A DNA stretch of 64,000 nucleotides from Plectrocnemia conspersa (GCA_009617715.1 VTFK01000073.1:930001-994000), one strand, 5' to 3'. Counted from the first letter of the stretch, positions 49,645 through 60,780 are shown. Numbers and translations: made by a program. Notes: a model not told the origin generated them from the letters alone.

Positions 49645-50200
49645 TAGTATTTTGTTGAACAGGATGAATCAATGCAGGGATAAATTTCGGAAAAATACAA
49701 TACCGAAAAAGGAATTATATACATTTGAGCTGAAAGGTTCTCAGAAATTGTGACCCAAGGTAAAAGCTTTCTTGACAATAGAAATCGTGTATTTACCTAT
49801 ATTAAATTCCTACGATCTGTCGAACGGTCAAATTCCACTCTTCGTCGCGTTCAAATGCATTGAAATTTAAACACCACGTGCCTCGGCTCTTGACAAAGAG
49901 GTAGACGACTTATTGGAAGTAATTCATCTTTGAGATGAAATGTATACAAGTTCGAATACTGGTCAGTATGTTTGGTTTAGTTTTTACGACTTTGTATGCT
50001 AGACTCACCGCTGAGGCTTTGCCCTCAATCGGTTAGACCTGCAGAAGCTGTTAACACTCCATAGAGAGATGCTACGCTTACAGATATTCAATAGTGTCTC
50101 CACATCAAAGACGACAACAAACAAGGACCAATGCTCTCCAGAGAATGCGCTCTTGACTATCTTTCGTTAGTCAAAAGCAGAAAGATTTCGAAAAAAGATA
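49645..50200. repeat. Moderately GC-rich stretch, possible old repeat with tRNA-like part
   Basis: The stretch includes a tRNA-like segment (separate entry), and from 50000 to 50200 a GC-richer part in which one plus frame reads HIKDDNKQGPMLSRECALDY followed by a basic stretch. I cannot match it to a family. The combination of a tRNA-like segment and an unrelated body suggests a SINE or composite repeat, but a non-repeat origin is equally possible. Confidence 0.25.
49897..49965 (+). repeat. tRNA-like stretch (Gln-TTG-like anticodon arm), possible SINE head
   Basis: ACTTATTGGAAGT forms a D-arm-like hairpin (ACT/AGT). One base later TTCAT-CTTTGAG-ATGAA forms a perfect 5-bp anticodon stem with a 7-base loop whose centre is TTG. 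About 10 bases on, AAGTTCGAATAC resembles a T-loop. The T-stem and acceptor stem do not pair, so this is not a working tRNA gene. It fits a tRNA pseudogene or SINE head; chance is not excluded. Confidence 0.3.
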
Positions 50201-50375
50201 TTAAGTATTTTTGTCAAATTTAAAGAAATATGGATAAAAATTTATATTAAAAAATACATAGTTGAACCCTATTTTTTCAGAAAAAATATTATTCTGCAAT
50301 AAATTATAAATTTATGATTTTATTACTAGCACTTTAAACATAAATTGAATTACAATATATAATTAAATAATTATT
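50201..50375. other. AT-rich spacer
   Basis: Nothing is seen here. Confidence 0.5.
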
Positions 50376-50379
50376 GCAA

Positions 50380-50880
50380 TATTGATGACCCCGACGCCCA
50401 ACGAAATAATCCCGTCGCTATCTTTCGTAGCCATCAGATTTACCGTCTAGCTTTAACGCTTTTACGGGATGTTTCAAATGAAAAAATAAAACACAGTTAG
50501 ATTTGAACCTCGAGCGAGATCCAACTCGAACGTCACCGCCATTTATTACGCTGAATTATGCAAAGTTTTACCTTTCGCCGGGTTAATGTCTGTGTCGATA
50601 TACCCCGATCCGGGTCGGATTTATTTTCGACAGACAAAAAACGAGTGTTGATTAAACGGGCTCGCCTGAAATTCGCTTAGCTGCGTTACGAATTAACATA
50701 ACAACCCGTCCCCTTTCACCGGATGAAAAGACTGTGTCTGATTTTTCCGTTGAAAAGGGGTGGATTTTTCTCGAGTGCAAGATTCGCCCTTGGCGACAGA
50801 TCGAATCCCCTTCGGTGTAATTTACCACATTTCATTTGCTTCGGTGTAACGTATTCAAACTGGGGATGTTTTTTTGTATC
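50380..50880. promoter_or_regulatory. Large GC-rich island, candidate regulatory element
   Basis: About 500 bp stand out strongly from both flanks. Words include CCATTTATTACG (Hox-like), ATTATGCAAAG (POU/octamer-like) and CGAATTAACAT, and CTTCGGTGTAA is repeated at 50810 and 50840. No frame is long or recognisable. It has the same class character as the islands with duplicated copies. Confidence 0.4.
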
Positions 50881-51585
50881 ACTAGCATTCCATTTGCTTT
50901 AGAACGAAGCGAAGGTCGATAGGATAATTTCATTATCTTATTCTAAGAAAAAACAGATTTCCAAGCAAGATCTTTTAAAAATTAGCATAAATATATTTAA
51001 ACAAAAATAAACATGTGATTAGTTTCAGAACGACATTCATGTATATTTACATATTTATATCAAAGGTGAATTTTCTGAAAAAAATCATTACTGATAAACT
51101 TATTTTAAATATTAAAGATTATTTTAATATGCGTTGAAGAATAGCAATAAGTATCAAGAAGCAAGTTACCAAATTATAGAATATATATCAGTATATGCAA
51201 GCATTGGGTGCCGATAAAAACCCATTGTGGTTTATTGCCTATTTAATAAGTTATTAAAAGAGCATTATACATTTTTATCTTATTAATTTATTTAGCTAAT
51301 ATAGCTTATAGTATATTTAATTATAGTATACTAAATACATATTTAATATTTTATATTTTATAGAGACATTAACTATTTAATTAAAAAAATATATATTTGT
51401 ATAAATCTTAATTTACTTTTGTGTAAAAAAAATGTTGTTTAAGTCAATGCTTACAAATTTAGCATTAACAAAATACAATAGCCATCTCTATAAGCATTCC
51501 ATATCCAATTTATATTTGTAATTAGTAATGTTACTATCACAAAGCGTACATTTATGTCACTATCGTTATTGTGTTCATATTTGAA
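50881..51585. other. AT-rich stretch, no gene seen
   Basis: The stretch has many TATA-like runs near 51290-51400 and no gene. Confidence 0.55.
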
Positions 51586-51589
51586 AGCA

Positions 51590-52025
51590 TTCCAACCCAG
51601 GTGTGTGTGACTTTACGAATTGCACGTGAGGCATTGCGGAATTGTGGTTCTAAGTATGTGGCAAAGAAAAAGTGGTACTCCTCAGAGTTGCGTGAGCTTA
51701 AAAGTACTAAGGCTTTAAACGCGGTAGCCGGTCAAGGGTGAGGGGTTAGGGGCGTTTCAGTGGGGTTAGGTTGTTCTGTTCATTTCCTGCGTGGAAGAAT
51801 AAGTACTGGGGTCTTCATGAGTTCCGGCCCCCGTATGATGTATGGCTTCCCCGGCGGAGCTTTTGCCATAATGCTGTTTGGTACATACACGGAGACTTAA
51901 TGCCCTCTGAGGTTCGAAAAAAAAATTAACATGGAAACGCAGTTAAATGCACCTGGGCACGTTCAAAGTAGGAGTGAAGATATCAGCGGTTTTTCTAACG
52001 ACATTCGAGATAGGGGCGGCAAATG
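51590..52025. repeat. GC-rich block unlike the other islands, probable old repeat
   Basis: The plus strand is G-rich (GGGTGAGGGGTTAGGGGCG near 51738 and GGGGTTAGG near 51760), a strand bias that the other islands lack. Near 51630-51730 one frame reads CGSKYVAKKKWYSSELRELK, which resembles the linker between endonuclease and reverse transcriptase in LINEs, then breaks. I suspect a decayed LINE or SINE piece but cannot name a family. The TTAGG words match the insect telomere unit only by short chance similarity. Confidence 0.3.
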
Positions 52026-52640
52026 TTCAAAGTTCTATATAAGTATCGTAAATAAGTATAACAGTATTTGTTTTTAATTTAATCTATTGAGGTGACCCTT
52101 GAAAAAATAACAAAATTGAATAAATAAATTTAACAACACGACGCTGGATTCTGAGACATAAAAGTTTAAGAGAGGTCCAATTTAAAAAGGACTCTCTGAG
52201 ACAAAGGATCGTATGAGTATAATAAAATAGCAGTGAAAGAAAAATAGTTTTAAGCACATATACTTATTTACTTGTATGAAACGATTTATTTAAATTTAGT
52301 ACACGTATTTTTATTCCCAATAGATGTATATAGTTGCTTGGGATGAAGTTAAATTGAAATGGTTCTACAATATAATTGTATCTAAAGAGACATCTTGTTC
52401 TATTTAAATATATATATAGGCCTGAAGGCTTCAGTTTTCAAACTTTTTTAAAAATATCTCTAGATTTTTTTTTAAAAAAAAACACAAATTATTTAATTAT
52501 ATAAAAAATAATATCAATTAAATGGCTGCAGCAATTGATCCTTTCGATAACTTTTTTGTATATTTTGGGTGGTATCTCAGCTCTTAGGTGCTCAAACGTT
52601 TTGGGGTTGTTGGCGTGGACACGATTCGAATTCATACTTT
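52026..52640. other. AT-rich stretch, no gene seen
   Basis: GC rises again at 52520-52650, just before the LINE remnant, and this may belong to the element. No frame is recognisable. Confidence 0.45.
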
Positions 52641-52654
52641 AAGTATGCTTCAAA

Positions 52655-53040
52655 CCAGAAATAAGTAACTGTCATCTTTATTGATTTTTAAAGGGTTTTC
52701 AATAAAGTGTGTCATGCCTTAATTTAAAAAAAAAATGGATAGGTTTGGGTTTTACCATAAAATGTTAAAAATTGTTGAGTCTACTTTTCAGATAGTCACA
52801 AACGTGTTCAATATAGGCTACATAAATCGTATGAATACATTGTCACATCAGGAAATTTTTAGGGTTCTAATATTGCCACATTATTGTTGCTTCTGTTAAC
52901 TAATGATATCAATAAAGGTATATAAACTTTTTAAATTTTAAGGAATAAAATTGATTTCAACAAAAATTGTAGAAAACTTAAATTCGATGTTGAAAATCCA
53001 CTAATGGATTACCACTTAGTATAAATGTAAAAAAATCCTA
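52655..53040 (+). pseudogene. LINE reverse transcriptase remnant (palm A and B motifs)
   Basis: VTVIFIDF, a stop, then RVFNKVCHALI, then in another frame MDRFGFYHKMLKIVEST match the palm A block (F-x-D-(F/L)-x-x-A-F-D-x-V-x-H-x-x-L-x-x-K-L-x-x-x-G-F) with the second Asp replaced. Then TSGNF, a stop, GSN, and LLLLLLTNDIN match the S-G-V-P-Q-G-S-x-L-G-P-L-L-F-x-x-x-x-N-D-I block. The YxDD segment that should follow is eroded. Stops and a poly-A-associated frameshift show it is dead. It overlaps in motif content with the minus-strand copy at 37.65-38.11 kb. Confidence 0.75.
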
Positions 53041-53555
53041 TGTGCCTTCACATACAAATATATATTTATTAAATAAAATCGTACTCAAACCTGAAATACT
53101 AAAATGCATTTAACTAAAAAATAAAATACGACAAAAATAACAAAAAACTAAAAAACCGGAATTAAAAACATCATTAAATAAATTAACCCAGCTAATTCGC
53201 ATTAAATTCAAAAGCTAAAAAACGACATTTGGGTGGTAAAAATTAAAAAAATAGCACCCTGAAGATAATTATCTTTGAAAATAACAAAATCGTTTAAAAA
53301 TATACTTTCAGAAATTTTTATGTTAAAAAACCTAATTTTTAAAATTTTATTATTATAAATACTTTTATTTTAAACTACAAAGAGTAATTGCTTTATTAAT
53401 TATCATAAATTATTTTATATTATTAATAATATTTTTATTTTATTTATTCTAACGTTTAAGTGTAAACATCTTAAGACGGCATTCAAAATAAAAATAAAAA
53501 TGATTCCTTTAAGCGCTATGTACATTTTTTGTTGCCAAAGAATATTTGAATAAAA
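53041..53555. other. AT-rich stretch, no gene seen
   Basis: The plus strand is strongly A-rich at 53090-53300. No gene is seen. Confidence 0.5.
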
Positions 53556-53559
53556 ATTC

Positions 53560-53800
53560 CGTGCATGGCGAATTAGAGTTGGGTGCTGGTTGTAGTAATT
53601 GGTAGCAGTAGTCGAGGAGCAGTCTCAAACTTTGCAATTAAAAATAAAATTTGGTTTGAGCTCCTTAAAAGCCTTCTGCAAACAAGCTGTTCTCGCGTGA
53701 ACTCAATTCCTTAGCAGCCGCGGGGCGACTTTAAACTAAAATGCGAGGAAAATTTAGCGGAAAATGCAACGGTTCTTTGTAAATCAGGATCGAGTGAATA
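53560..53800. promoter_or_regulatory. Compact GC-rich island, candidate regulatory element
   Basis: The island contains GCAGCCGCGGGGCGACTTT near 53713 and a repeated GTAGTAATTGGTAGCAGTAG region near 53594. No coding frame is seen. Confidence 0.3.
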
Positions 53801-54039
53801 AACCGTTTAAATAGATAGACTTCGTATGAGAAATAAAGATTTATTTACACCAAAGTCATTCTTATAATATATATGATTTTAAAAATAAGTAAAAAACAAA
53901 AGAATCGAATAAATATATGTCTGACTTTCATGTCTATTTATTTGAAAGTCATATAAGGTCATACCCTCAGACAATTCAATTTTCGTCTATTCACCACATT
54001 GGTATGATTACGATAAAGTATTCATTTAACTCGAGGCTA

Positions 54040-54460
54040 ACAATATAAATTAACGTAAACGAGATAAAGAGCTAAAGAATTTAAAGCTCCAAAGGGGCTA
54101 GAGGACTCGTAGCTAACCACTAATTAAAATTTCACGAAATCAAAAGTATAGGGCCGCAAACACGCCGTTAATAATGACCGGCTGACCACTCAGTTTCACG
54201 TTTAATTAAACGTTGTGTCAAAAGAGCCGTGTCAAACGTTCGCTTGATGTCTTTATGACTCGTGTTTCTTAGGACTATGCTCGTTTTAAATTAAACTAGG
54301 GGTCTTATACTCAATTCTGGGTGTTATATATGTACGTCTGTTAGTTTCGATGACTTTAGTTTAACGTCTTAAAGTCAAACCGACTGTTAATTGTAAGTGT
54401 ATACGTGGGTTAGTTATCGCTGATTCAAGATAATGTCTGGAAATAAGATTGAATTTCATT
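54040..54460. promoter_or_regulatory. GC-richer island containing inverted-pair copy 1
   Basis: The part at 54101-54250 is shared with the island at 56.4 kb in inverted orientation. The rest, to 54460, includes ATGACTCGTG and GTTAGTTATCG words. No coding frame is seen. Confidence 0.45.
54101..54250 (-). repeat. Duplicated putative regulatory element, copy 1 (inverted pair)
   Basis: The reverse complement aligns with 56382-56540. Exact shared cores are TTTAATTAAACGTGA (15 bp), CGGTCATTATTAACGGC (17 bp), AAATTTTAATTA (12 bp) and CTACGAG, in the same order, with small gaps and substitutions between. A further AAGC...CGTT-CGACA-like match extends the left side. TAATTA and TTAATTAA are homeodomain-type words. 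Identity is high in cores and low between them, which is the pattern of constraint. The spacing of about 2.1 kb contains only AT-rich sequence. Confidence 0.85.
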
Positions 54461-56335
54461 TTAGGAATACGATTTAAAAACATTAGAACCGAGTGTTAAA
54501 CAAATAAATAGCTTCACGCAAAGACCGCTGAAAATTGTATTGTCGATGTATTAAAACAAATAGCTATTGTAAATATGAAATTTAAAGAATACGGTTAATA
54601 CAGTGTGCGATATATTTTTGGGCTTAAATTATTGTACAAAGGTTTATATTTTATTTTAAAATTGAAAAAGTCGAGATATGTTTGTAACCTTTCAAAGATC
54701 GGGTTAATTCTTAGATTCAAAGTGACTGCTTTGCTCATAAAAGTTTTAGCTGTTAGAGTAAAAGAGGTTGCTTTTATCTAGACTTTAAATGTGTCGTTTG
54801 TGTCGATTCAACGTAAGCTCAACTAGATGCAAGTCTAGGGTTAGAATTTTGTCTGTTCCCAATGTAAATCAGAAGTAAAATAAGAAGACCAAATAATACT
54901 AGTAAGGTTTCAGTAGAAAGTAATATTGGTAATGATGTTAAAGAAGTGATTTCTTATATGGCAGTGTTGTAACGTTTGCGAGAAAAAAGGAAAACTATGA
55001 TTTTTTTTTACCGAGTGATTTGGAGCAAAACTAGAATCTTTTAAATAATATTTAAGAATAAAAGTACAGCTGTTTTGACAGTTGAGTTTGTCCTGGGTTA
55101 CACAAATTCGGCAACAATAGAATTTATAGTTCCACATCTTTAGAGACAATATTTGTAATAGCTGGATATATTTAAAGCACGCATATTTCATCGTTATTTA
55201 GGCTTTAAAAATTAATCTTTGTTTTAGCGATAATTTTCATTGAAAATTATAAACATCGCTGTTGGTATTATTTTTTTACTCTGGAGTGGGATTTAATTAC
55301 ACAATTTTAAAGTATTTATATAAAGAAACATAAAATCTAAATCTGTTCTTAAAAATCTGACAGTGATATATATTTTTTACTTATAATTGTGATGATTGAA
55401 TCACATTCAATAAAAAAAAAATTGTTGAAAAAATACTTAATAAAATGTTTATTTCAAGAAAAATACCCATTAACTTTGGGGTGTCTGAAAAAATGTGAAT
55501 ACACTTTGCATGATGATCATGCCAAGTGTGTATATATTTTTTTAAGTAATTAAAGACAATTTACTTGTTATGAATTATCGAAATATCATTGAAAGGAAAT
55601 TAAATGAGATTAAAACAGGTATTGTTAAAAAGCAACAACCTTACAGTTTAGTAATTATCTTTATATAATTTATAAAGTCTAGATTATAGGTGCTAATAAT
55701 ATATTTAACGCGTATCCTTTTTTTTTTTTGAAAAATAAGTTAACGGTCTATTAATATATATTGTGTTGTTATTCTGCTGTATATGTATATTATGAAAAAC
55801 ATAAAATACATAAAATAATTTAAATTCCCTGGAATGTTTGTACAAACATTTTATTTTATCTCTCTCATACGAAGGATTCGTCGAATTTTATGATGACATA
55901 TTGTGAGAATTTTCCATTTGCGCTATTCATTTATGACATAAAAATTCATAGAAACAAGTTAAATGTATGATTTGTGTAATAATAATATGTTATGTATAAA
56001 AACTGAAACAATCCAGTAGTGTGTTAGGTTTTAAAAAAAATATATTCACAAGAAGAATATTATTAACGTTATATTACATTCTAAAAATAGCATCTAAATA
56101 TATTATCAGAATTTTTATATTATTATATCATATTAAAATTATTCGTAAAACGTTACATAATAACAAAATAAGAGTTGTTCTCACGCATTCACAATTTATA
56201 CTAAGCACAATTATTATATGATTACCCTTTAATTTCTTTAAACATATATTCTTAAATGATATATTGTTTTTTTTATGGTACTATTAGGAAGACATTTTAA
56301 TCACTTCAACTTGAAGATTGATGACTTTGCTCTTA
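54461..56335. other. AT-rich spacer between the inverted copies, no gene seen
   Basis: A 93-codon minus frame at 54910-55191 is F-, N- and K-rich and featureless. A 66-codon plus frame at 56021 is AT-driven. No transposon signature lies between the two copies. Confidence 0.5.
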
Positions 56336-56339
56336 TGGT

Positions 56340-56830
56340 CTATATATTTTTCAAACGATCGTCAGGGCTCTTAAGAAAGCGATTAAGCAATCGTTCGACA
56401 TTGACCTGTTTGACAACCTTTAATTAAACGTGAGCTCGGGTGGTCAATCGGTCATTATTAACGGCCCCAAAGCGACCCACTTTCCCCACGCTACGCGTCT
56501 TCTTAAAATTTTAATTAATAGTAAACTACGAGCGCTCTACGCCGTAGCGCTTTTAATTCGGGTCGTTAGGGTGACGGATGGCTTTCATAAAGCAGCCCGG
56601 AAGGAGTTCGAAGTTGGCGTCTAATAACCCCCCCGGAAAATATGTGGAAAATTTCAACTATTAATAAGGAAATCGCGCGGTCGAACCTTTGGTGAATGGT
56701 TGAATTATCGCCGGTGGGAAATTTGCGATATTATGAATACTTAGGCAAAAGGTATTGATCATATTTATTGTGCGCACTCTCTCAAGATCGGCGCAATATA
56801 TCACGTGACCTGATGAAATATGGCGTGTAA
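56340..56830. promoter_or_regulatory. GC-rich island containing inverted-pair copy 2
   Basis: The left 160 bp is the block shared with 54.1-54.25 kb. The remainder, to 56830, continues GC-rich with ACTATTAATAAGG, CCTTTGG and a CACGTGACC E-box-like word. A 64-codon plus frame (56430-56624) crosses the shared block, but its codons are not preserved as codons in the other copy, which has indels out of step. This argues against coding constraint. Confidence 0.5.
56382..56540 (+). repeat. Duplicated putative regulatory element, copy 2 (inverted pair)
   Basis: This is the partner of 54101-54250 on the opposite strand. It carries the exact cores TTTAATTAAACGTGA at about 56419-56433, CGGTCATTATTAACGGC at 56449-56465, AAATTTTAATTA at 56506-56517 and CTACGAG at 56526-56532. 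Substitutions and short indels separate the cores. Confidence 0.85.
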
Positions 56831-59600
56831 TTAAATTTTGATTATATTATATTGCGACTAATTTAATTTTGAATATTTTACATTCAGACAAAGATTTACA
56901 ATGAAAGTGGCAGTTACCCGTTACACGGAGTGATTTATAAATACGTTAACACTTAACAAATCTCTAATTAAAATATAATCATTTAAAATTAATGTCTTGA
57001 CATAAATTATATCAAAACAATTAGCGACTTGTAAGGATACTTAAGTTGTTACTCTATCATATAACTTATACAAAATAGGTTACAAGAAAAGAGAAACATC
57101 TATTATTTAAGAAGTCCCTTAATAAAGTATTTGTAGAGATATTTTAAAAACAAAGGTTAGTCAAAATCAGCTAGGCTTTATTTTGCGAGATATACATATA
57201 TTGTCTACTATAGTTTTATAAATTGCTGGCGCCTGAATGTTTGACATTTTAAAGCTATTAATATTTTAAATATAAGACGCCTACAATGACGATTCGCGGC
57301 ACTTATAACACAATGGGTGTTAATCGATTGACTAGTCGCATTAATTTGAGTTAGGAAACGTGAAACTAATATGTATATAGTATATTATAGTGATTTAGGC
57401 CTTTAAAGTACGCTAAAAATATATTAAATATGAATATACAATGCTAATAGCATTAAAAATTATATAATATTTTTTTGCAATTATAAAAAAAAATACACCA
57501 GCATGTTAAACTATAGCAAAAAAAAAACGATAAAGATAATAGTTAATGTAAAAATAAAAAACAAGTGAGCTTTTTGCAAATAATACTATTATTATTATTA
57601 TTTTTAAAAGCTCTTAAAAGTCTGATGCAAAATACAATAAAAAAGGGCAGAAATAAATATATTCCACAGCTCGTTGTTATTTAAAAACTCTTATAAAGCT
57701 CAGTAATTGGAGAAATTTACCAAATACAAGATCCTTTAACAATCTGCAGATATTTTAAAAATGATAGACTACTATTTAAAAAAAATTCAAGTATCATTTA
57801 ATCATATCTAAAGTCAAGCAATGAGATTGTAGCTAACTAAAACATACTTTTTCGTAATAAATAAATACTAATAACTAGATATGAGCTGGTCGTTATTTTG
57901 AGTGTAAAAATAATTATAAACGCAAATCACAAAATTATTATTGCAATTTGCAAGATTTCATATATTAAATAATATGTATAAATATAACACTGTACTTTTA
58001 TATTTAGTATTTAACAAATCGGCTTCCAAAGGCAGCAAAATTAATTTGCGGATTTTAACATGTGCATGTTGACCGTTAACCTTCTTTCTTGGCCTTGTTT
58101 ATACTTATAACTTGGTCTTAACAAATAATTTGGTGGTTAATTTTTTCAACTACATATTAAATAATATAAATATATAAATTATTTTTTTTTGCTATCTAAA
58201 ATGTATAATTTTCAATGTGACTTTTTTTAGCTATTTTTGTAATAAATAATTTTATTATTACCATAATAATTCATTTATTATTTTACAGTTTATAGTTTGA
58301 AATTTTTTATATTAATTAAATATTTTACATAACAAGTTATTAATAACGAATTTATGTAATGAAAATCTGTTAACTTGTCATGTTTTGCTTTTAGTTAGAA
58401 TGTATCAATAGAGACAATATATCTTCATGTTACATTACGAGTTACGTTTAGCGTCTTATTTATTTTAAAAATAAAGGCAAGGTAACTTAAAATTTAAAAT
58501 AGCTTTTTTGCTTCAGCAAAAATGATTATTTAATTTTCAATTTTCTAAGTTTTGCTTCAGTAAAACGAGTCAATAAAAATAAATAGAATTATTGAAATAT
58601 ATAAATACATTCTTGTATTATGCTTCATGTATCTTAATAACTTAAAAATACAAGTAAACTACAAAGTTTAGGGTTCTAAAATATTATAAATTCATAGGAT
58701 CAACTTATTAAATATGAAAAAATAATCCTTAAATATCAAAAAGGATGTATTCAAAAATCTTGTCATTGTATCAATCAAGATACAGTATTCTGATTTGAAT
58801 AATATTTAAGTATATTTATAAGATTGTTTTAGTTGAATGAAACTATAAGTTCGTAGCTGACATTCTGTAAATATTCATTACGCTTAAGCAAAAGTTTTAG
58901 TGAAACAAACCGAAGGTTAAGCTTGCATAAATGATATTTAAAAATACGTTATATATATTAAAAAATATCTTTAGTTCTCTAAATATTTATAAATACTATT
59001 TATGTAATATTTTTATAGTATCCTTATTGCTATAATATATATGAATATTATATTCATATTATTATTATTATATAAAATTACAACCTATTTTTGATACTCA
59101 TCCAACCCGTTATTTTAAAACTTACGAAGCAGTTTATATACAATTTTAAAAGTTTTTTATGACTAAAAGTTTCCATTATATGATAGAAGTTGATGAATGA
59201 ATATTTTAATTTTTCTAATAATAAAAAAATATCGCCAATTTTTTTTAACAATATAATATTTTAGGTGCATATATAATAATTGCAACGTAAGAATATATGA
59301 ACCTAAAATATAAAAGCATATTGCATTCTGAATGCATTTAAGTAAACTTTTCGCAAACACGATGCAAAATTAATGAATTAAACATATACACTATACAAAA
59401 CTTTGAAATGTTATATATAGTATAAACGCCTTGTTAGGCGAAACCGCAATTTGAAGTTCTGCTATATTCTTCGCAATGCATTAAGCTTGCTTTTGCTTTC
59501 GAATTGAGCAATTTACGCTAAAGTTTTTAAAGTGCAGATTCTTAGATAAGGAATGTACTATTCTGAATTTATTTTATTAAAATATCTCATATCGAAAAAT
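56831..59600. other. AT-rich desert, no gene seen
   Basis: A mildly more complex patch lies at 58015-58120, and TGCTTCAGTAAAAC-like sequence occurs near 58550, with nothing interpretable. Frames are short and AT-driven. Confidence 0.55.
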
Positions 59601-59604
59601 ATTT

Positions 59605-59900
59605 AGCACTATCTCATTTTACTACAAGGAGGATATTCTGGCGCGCTAGACGTTCCAGTAATAACTCCAAGTTTTCACGAGCACGATCCAGAATCTAATA
59701 TAATCTGGAACGCTTTTTAATCTCAATAAACCCTTTTTTCACCTGCTCTATCGCTCTATTACGAGGCACGGTCCCGTTCGAGCAATAAATTAATTTTTCG
59801 CACTCGGAAAACGGCCCGATCGATATCACATTATTAAATTTGCCTGCGTCATATGGGCACATTCAGGAGATGGTTACACAGCTAAGGTTTAACCCCTTTC
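59605..59900. promoter_or_regulatory. GC-richer island, candidate regulatory element
   Basis: It contains GCGCGC, TCTCAATAAACCC, GCAATAAATTAATTTTTCG and GATCGATATC words and an imperfect CCAGAATCT...ATAATCTGG inverted repeat at 59690-59710. No coding frame is seen. Confidence 0.35.
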
Positions 59901-60100
59901 AGATAAAATTAGTGTGTAATACTAAATTTCTTCAACACAGTTAAATAAGTAGAACTAAAACATTAATTTTGCAAGAATTTTCTTTAATAAATTATGTATT
60001 TACATTTAGTAAAATAAATAAGGCGTTAAATATATCAAGGGAAAACGCAACAAATATTGTTTAAAGATAATCGACTCCAAAGTGTTATATAATATTAAAC

Positions 60101-60106
60101 TTTATT
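60101..60106 (-). terminator. Possible poly-A signal AATAAA for the candidate terminal exon
   Basis: The canonical hexamer lies on the minus strand about 57 bases past the TAA of the candidate exon. The hexamer is frequent by chance in AT-rich sequence, so the support is positional only. Confidence 0.3.
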
Positions 60107-60162
60107 ATTTCATATTTATCTAGCATGCATCAAAACCGTACAAGAATATATTTGTTTAATTA

Positions 60163-60334
60163 TTATAAATACGTGATGGTATTGTAACTCTGTCTGCGTT
60201 TGTAAAATGTTGTACTTTGGATTTCAGGCATCGTAGTTAGACTTTCTCGATTTTCATGAGTCTCGTCAATGCTTTGCCTAGATTCGCTCAGTGAGAGTTC
60301 AAATGAACTATCGTGTGTCCCAAGTTGAGAGTAA
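60163..60334 (-). CDS. Candidate terminal coding exon of an unidentified gene
   Basis: On the minus strand, TTTACCAG at the 60335 boundary is a plausible 3' splice site, with T-rich sequence and TTAATTAATGAC upstream as a possible branch region. The exon begins one base before YSQLGTHDSSFELSLSES and runs 56 codons to TAA at 60163. It includes ETHENRES, a KRRQSY segment (a basophilic kinase-type site) and ends NTITYL. The tail is polar, Ser/Thr/Glu-rich and lacks the I/F/N/K bias of chance frames here, like a cytoplasmic C-terminus. AATAAA on this strand at 60101-60106 lies about 57 bases after the stop, as expected for a poly-A signal. Earlier exons would lie at higher coordinates; none is convincing, so the host gene would have long introns leaving the window. 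I do not recognise the protein. Confidence 0.4.
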
Positions 60335-60780
60335 CTGGTAAATGTCATTAATTAAAATACCCGTTGGGAAAGATTTCCAAGTAGAAGTAAATGATTTTCG
60401 CTACGTATGTATGTGCTTATGTACGCTTGGTCGAGATGAAGAAGTTTTTTTGCCTTACTGCATGACTGTGGGAGGTTAAACTGGTGGAGAGCCTGTAACA
60501 CAATAATCACATATTTTTGTGTTTGTAAAAGCACGAAAACGGGCATTGTTGATACATTAAAAGGATGCTAATCTCTCTGAATCTCGGATCGACATGTACA
60601 AACAGAAACACAAGTGGGCCATAAAGAATCTCATTGTTCATTTAAAGTGCATATGCGACAAGTCTTTTTTCTCACGATCAATGCACAAATTTTAATACGT
60701 GCTAAAATAAGTTACATGACCGGATGGTCAGCGTAAAAATGATATGCCCAAGTTCGTATGTTTAAAGCGTTTAATTACTT
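60335..60780. other. Moderately GC-rich sequence upstream of the candidate exon
   Basis: If the terminal exon is real, this is its upstream intron on the minus strand. A minus frame at 60352-60546 is open, but it is in frame with the exon only through a stop. Further GC-richer sequence at 60580-60740 shows no feature. Confidence 0.35.

Noticed and set aside
51738..51772. TTAGG words as telomeric repeat
   Set aside because: Only isolated TTAGG units occur, with unrelated sequence between. No tandem array is present.
36706..54090. Shared 13-mer AATTTAAAGCTCC at about 36.72 and 54.08 kb as a third duplicated element
   Set aside because: The flanks do not align, and 13-mers of this composition recur by chance many times in 64 kb of AT-rich sequence.
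56430..56624. 64-codon frame across inverted-pair copy 2
   Set aside because: The partner at 54.1-54.25 kb has indels out of step with codons, so the shared constraint is not on a protein.
60459..60492. Small upstream exon for the 60.2-kb candidate, with TGTTACAG acceptor and TGCA|GTAAGG donor on the minus strand
   Set aside because: In the phase required by the terminal exon it contains an in-frame TAA, so it cannot be the preceding coding exon.
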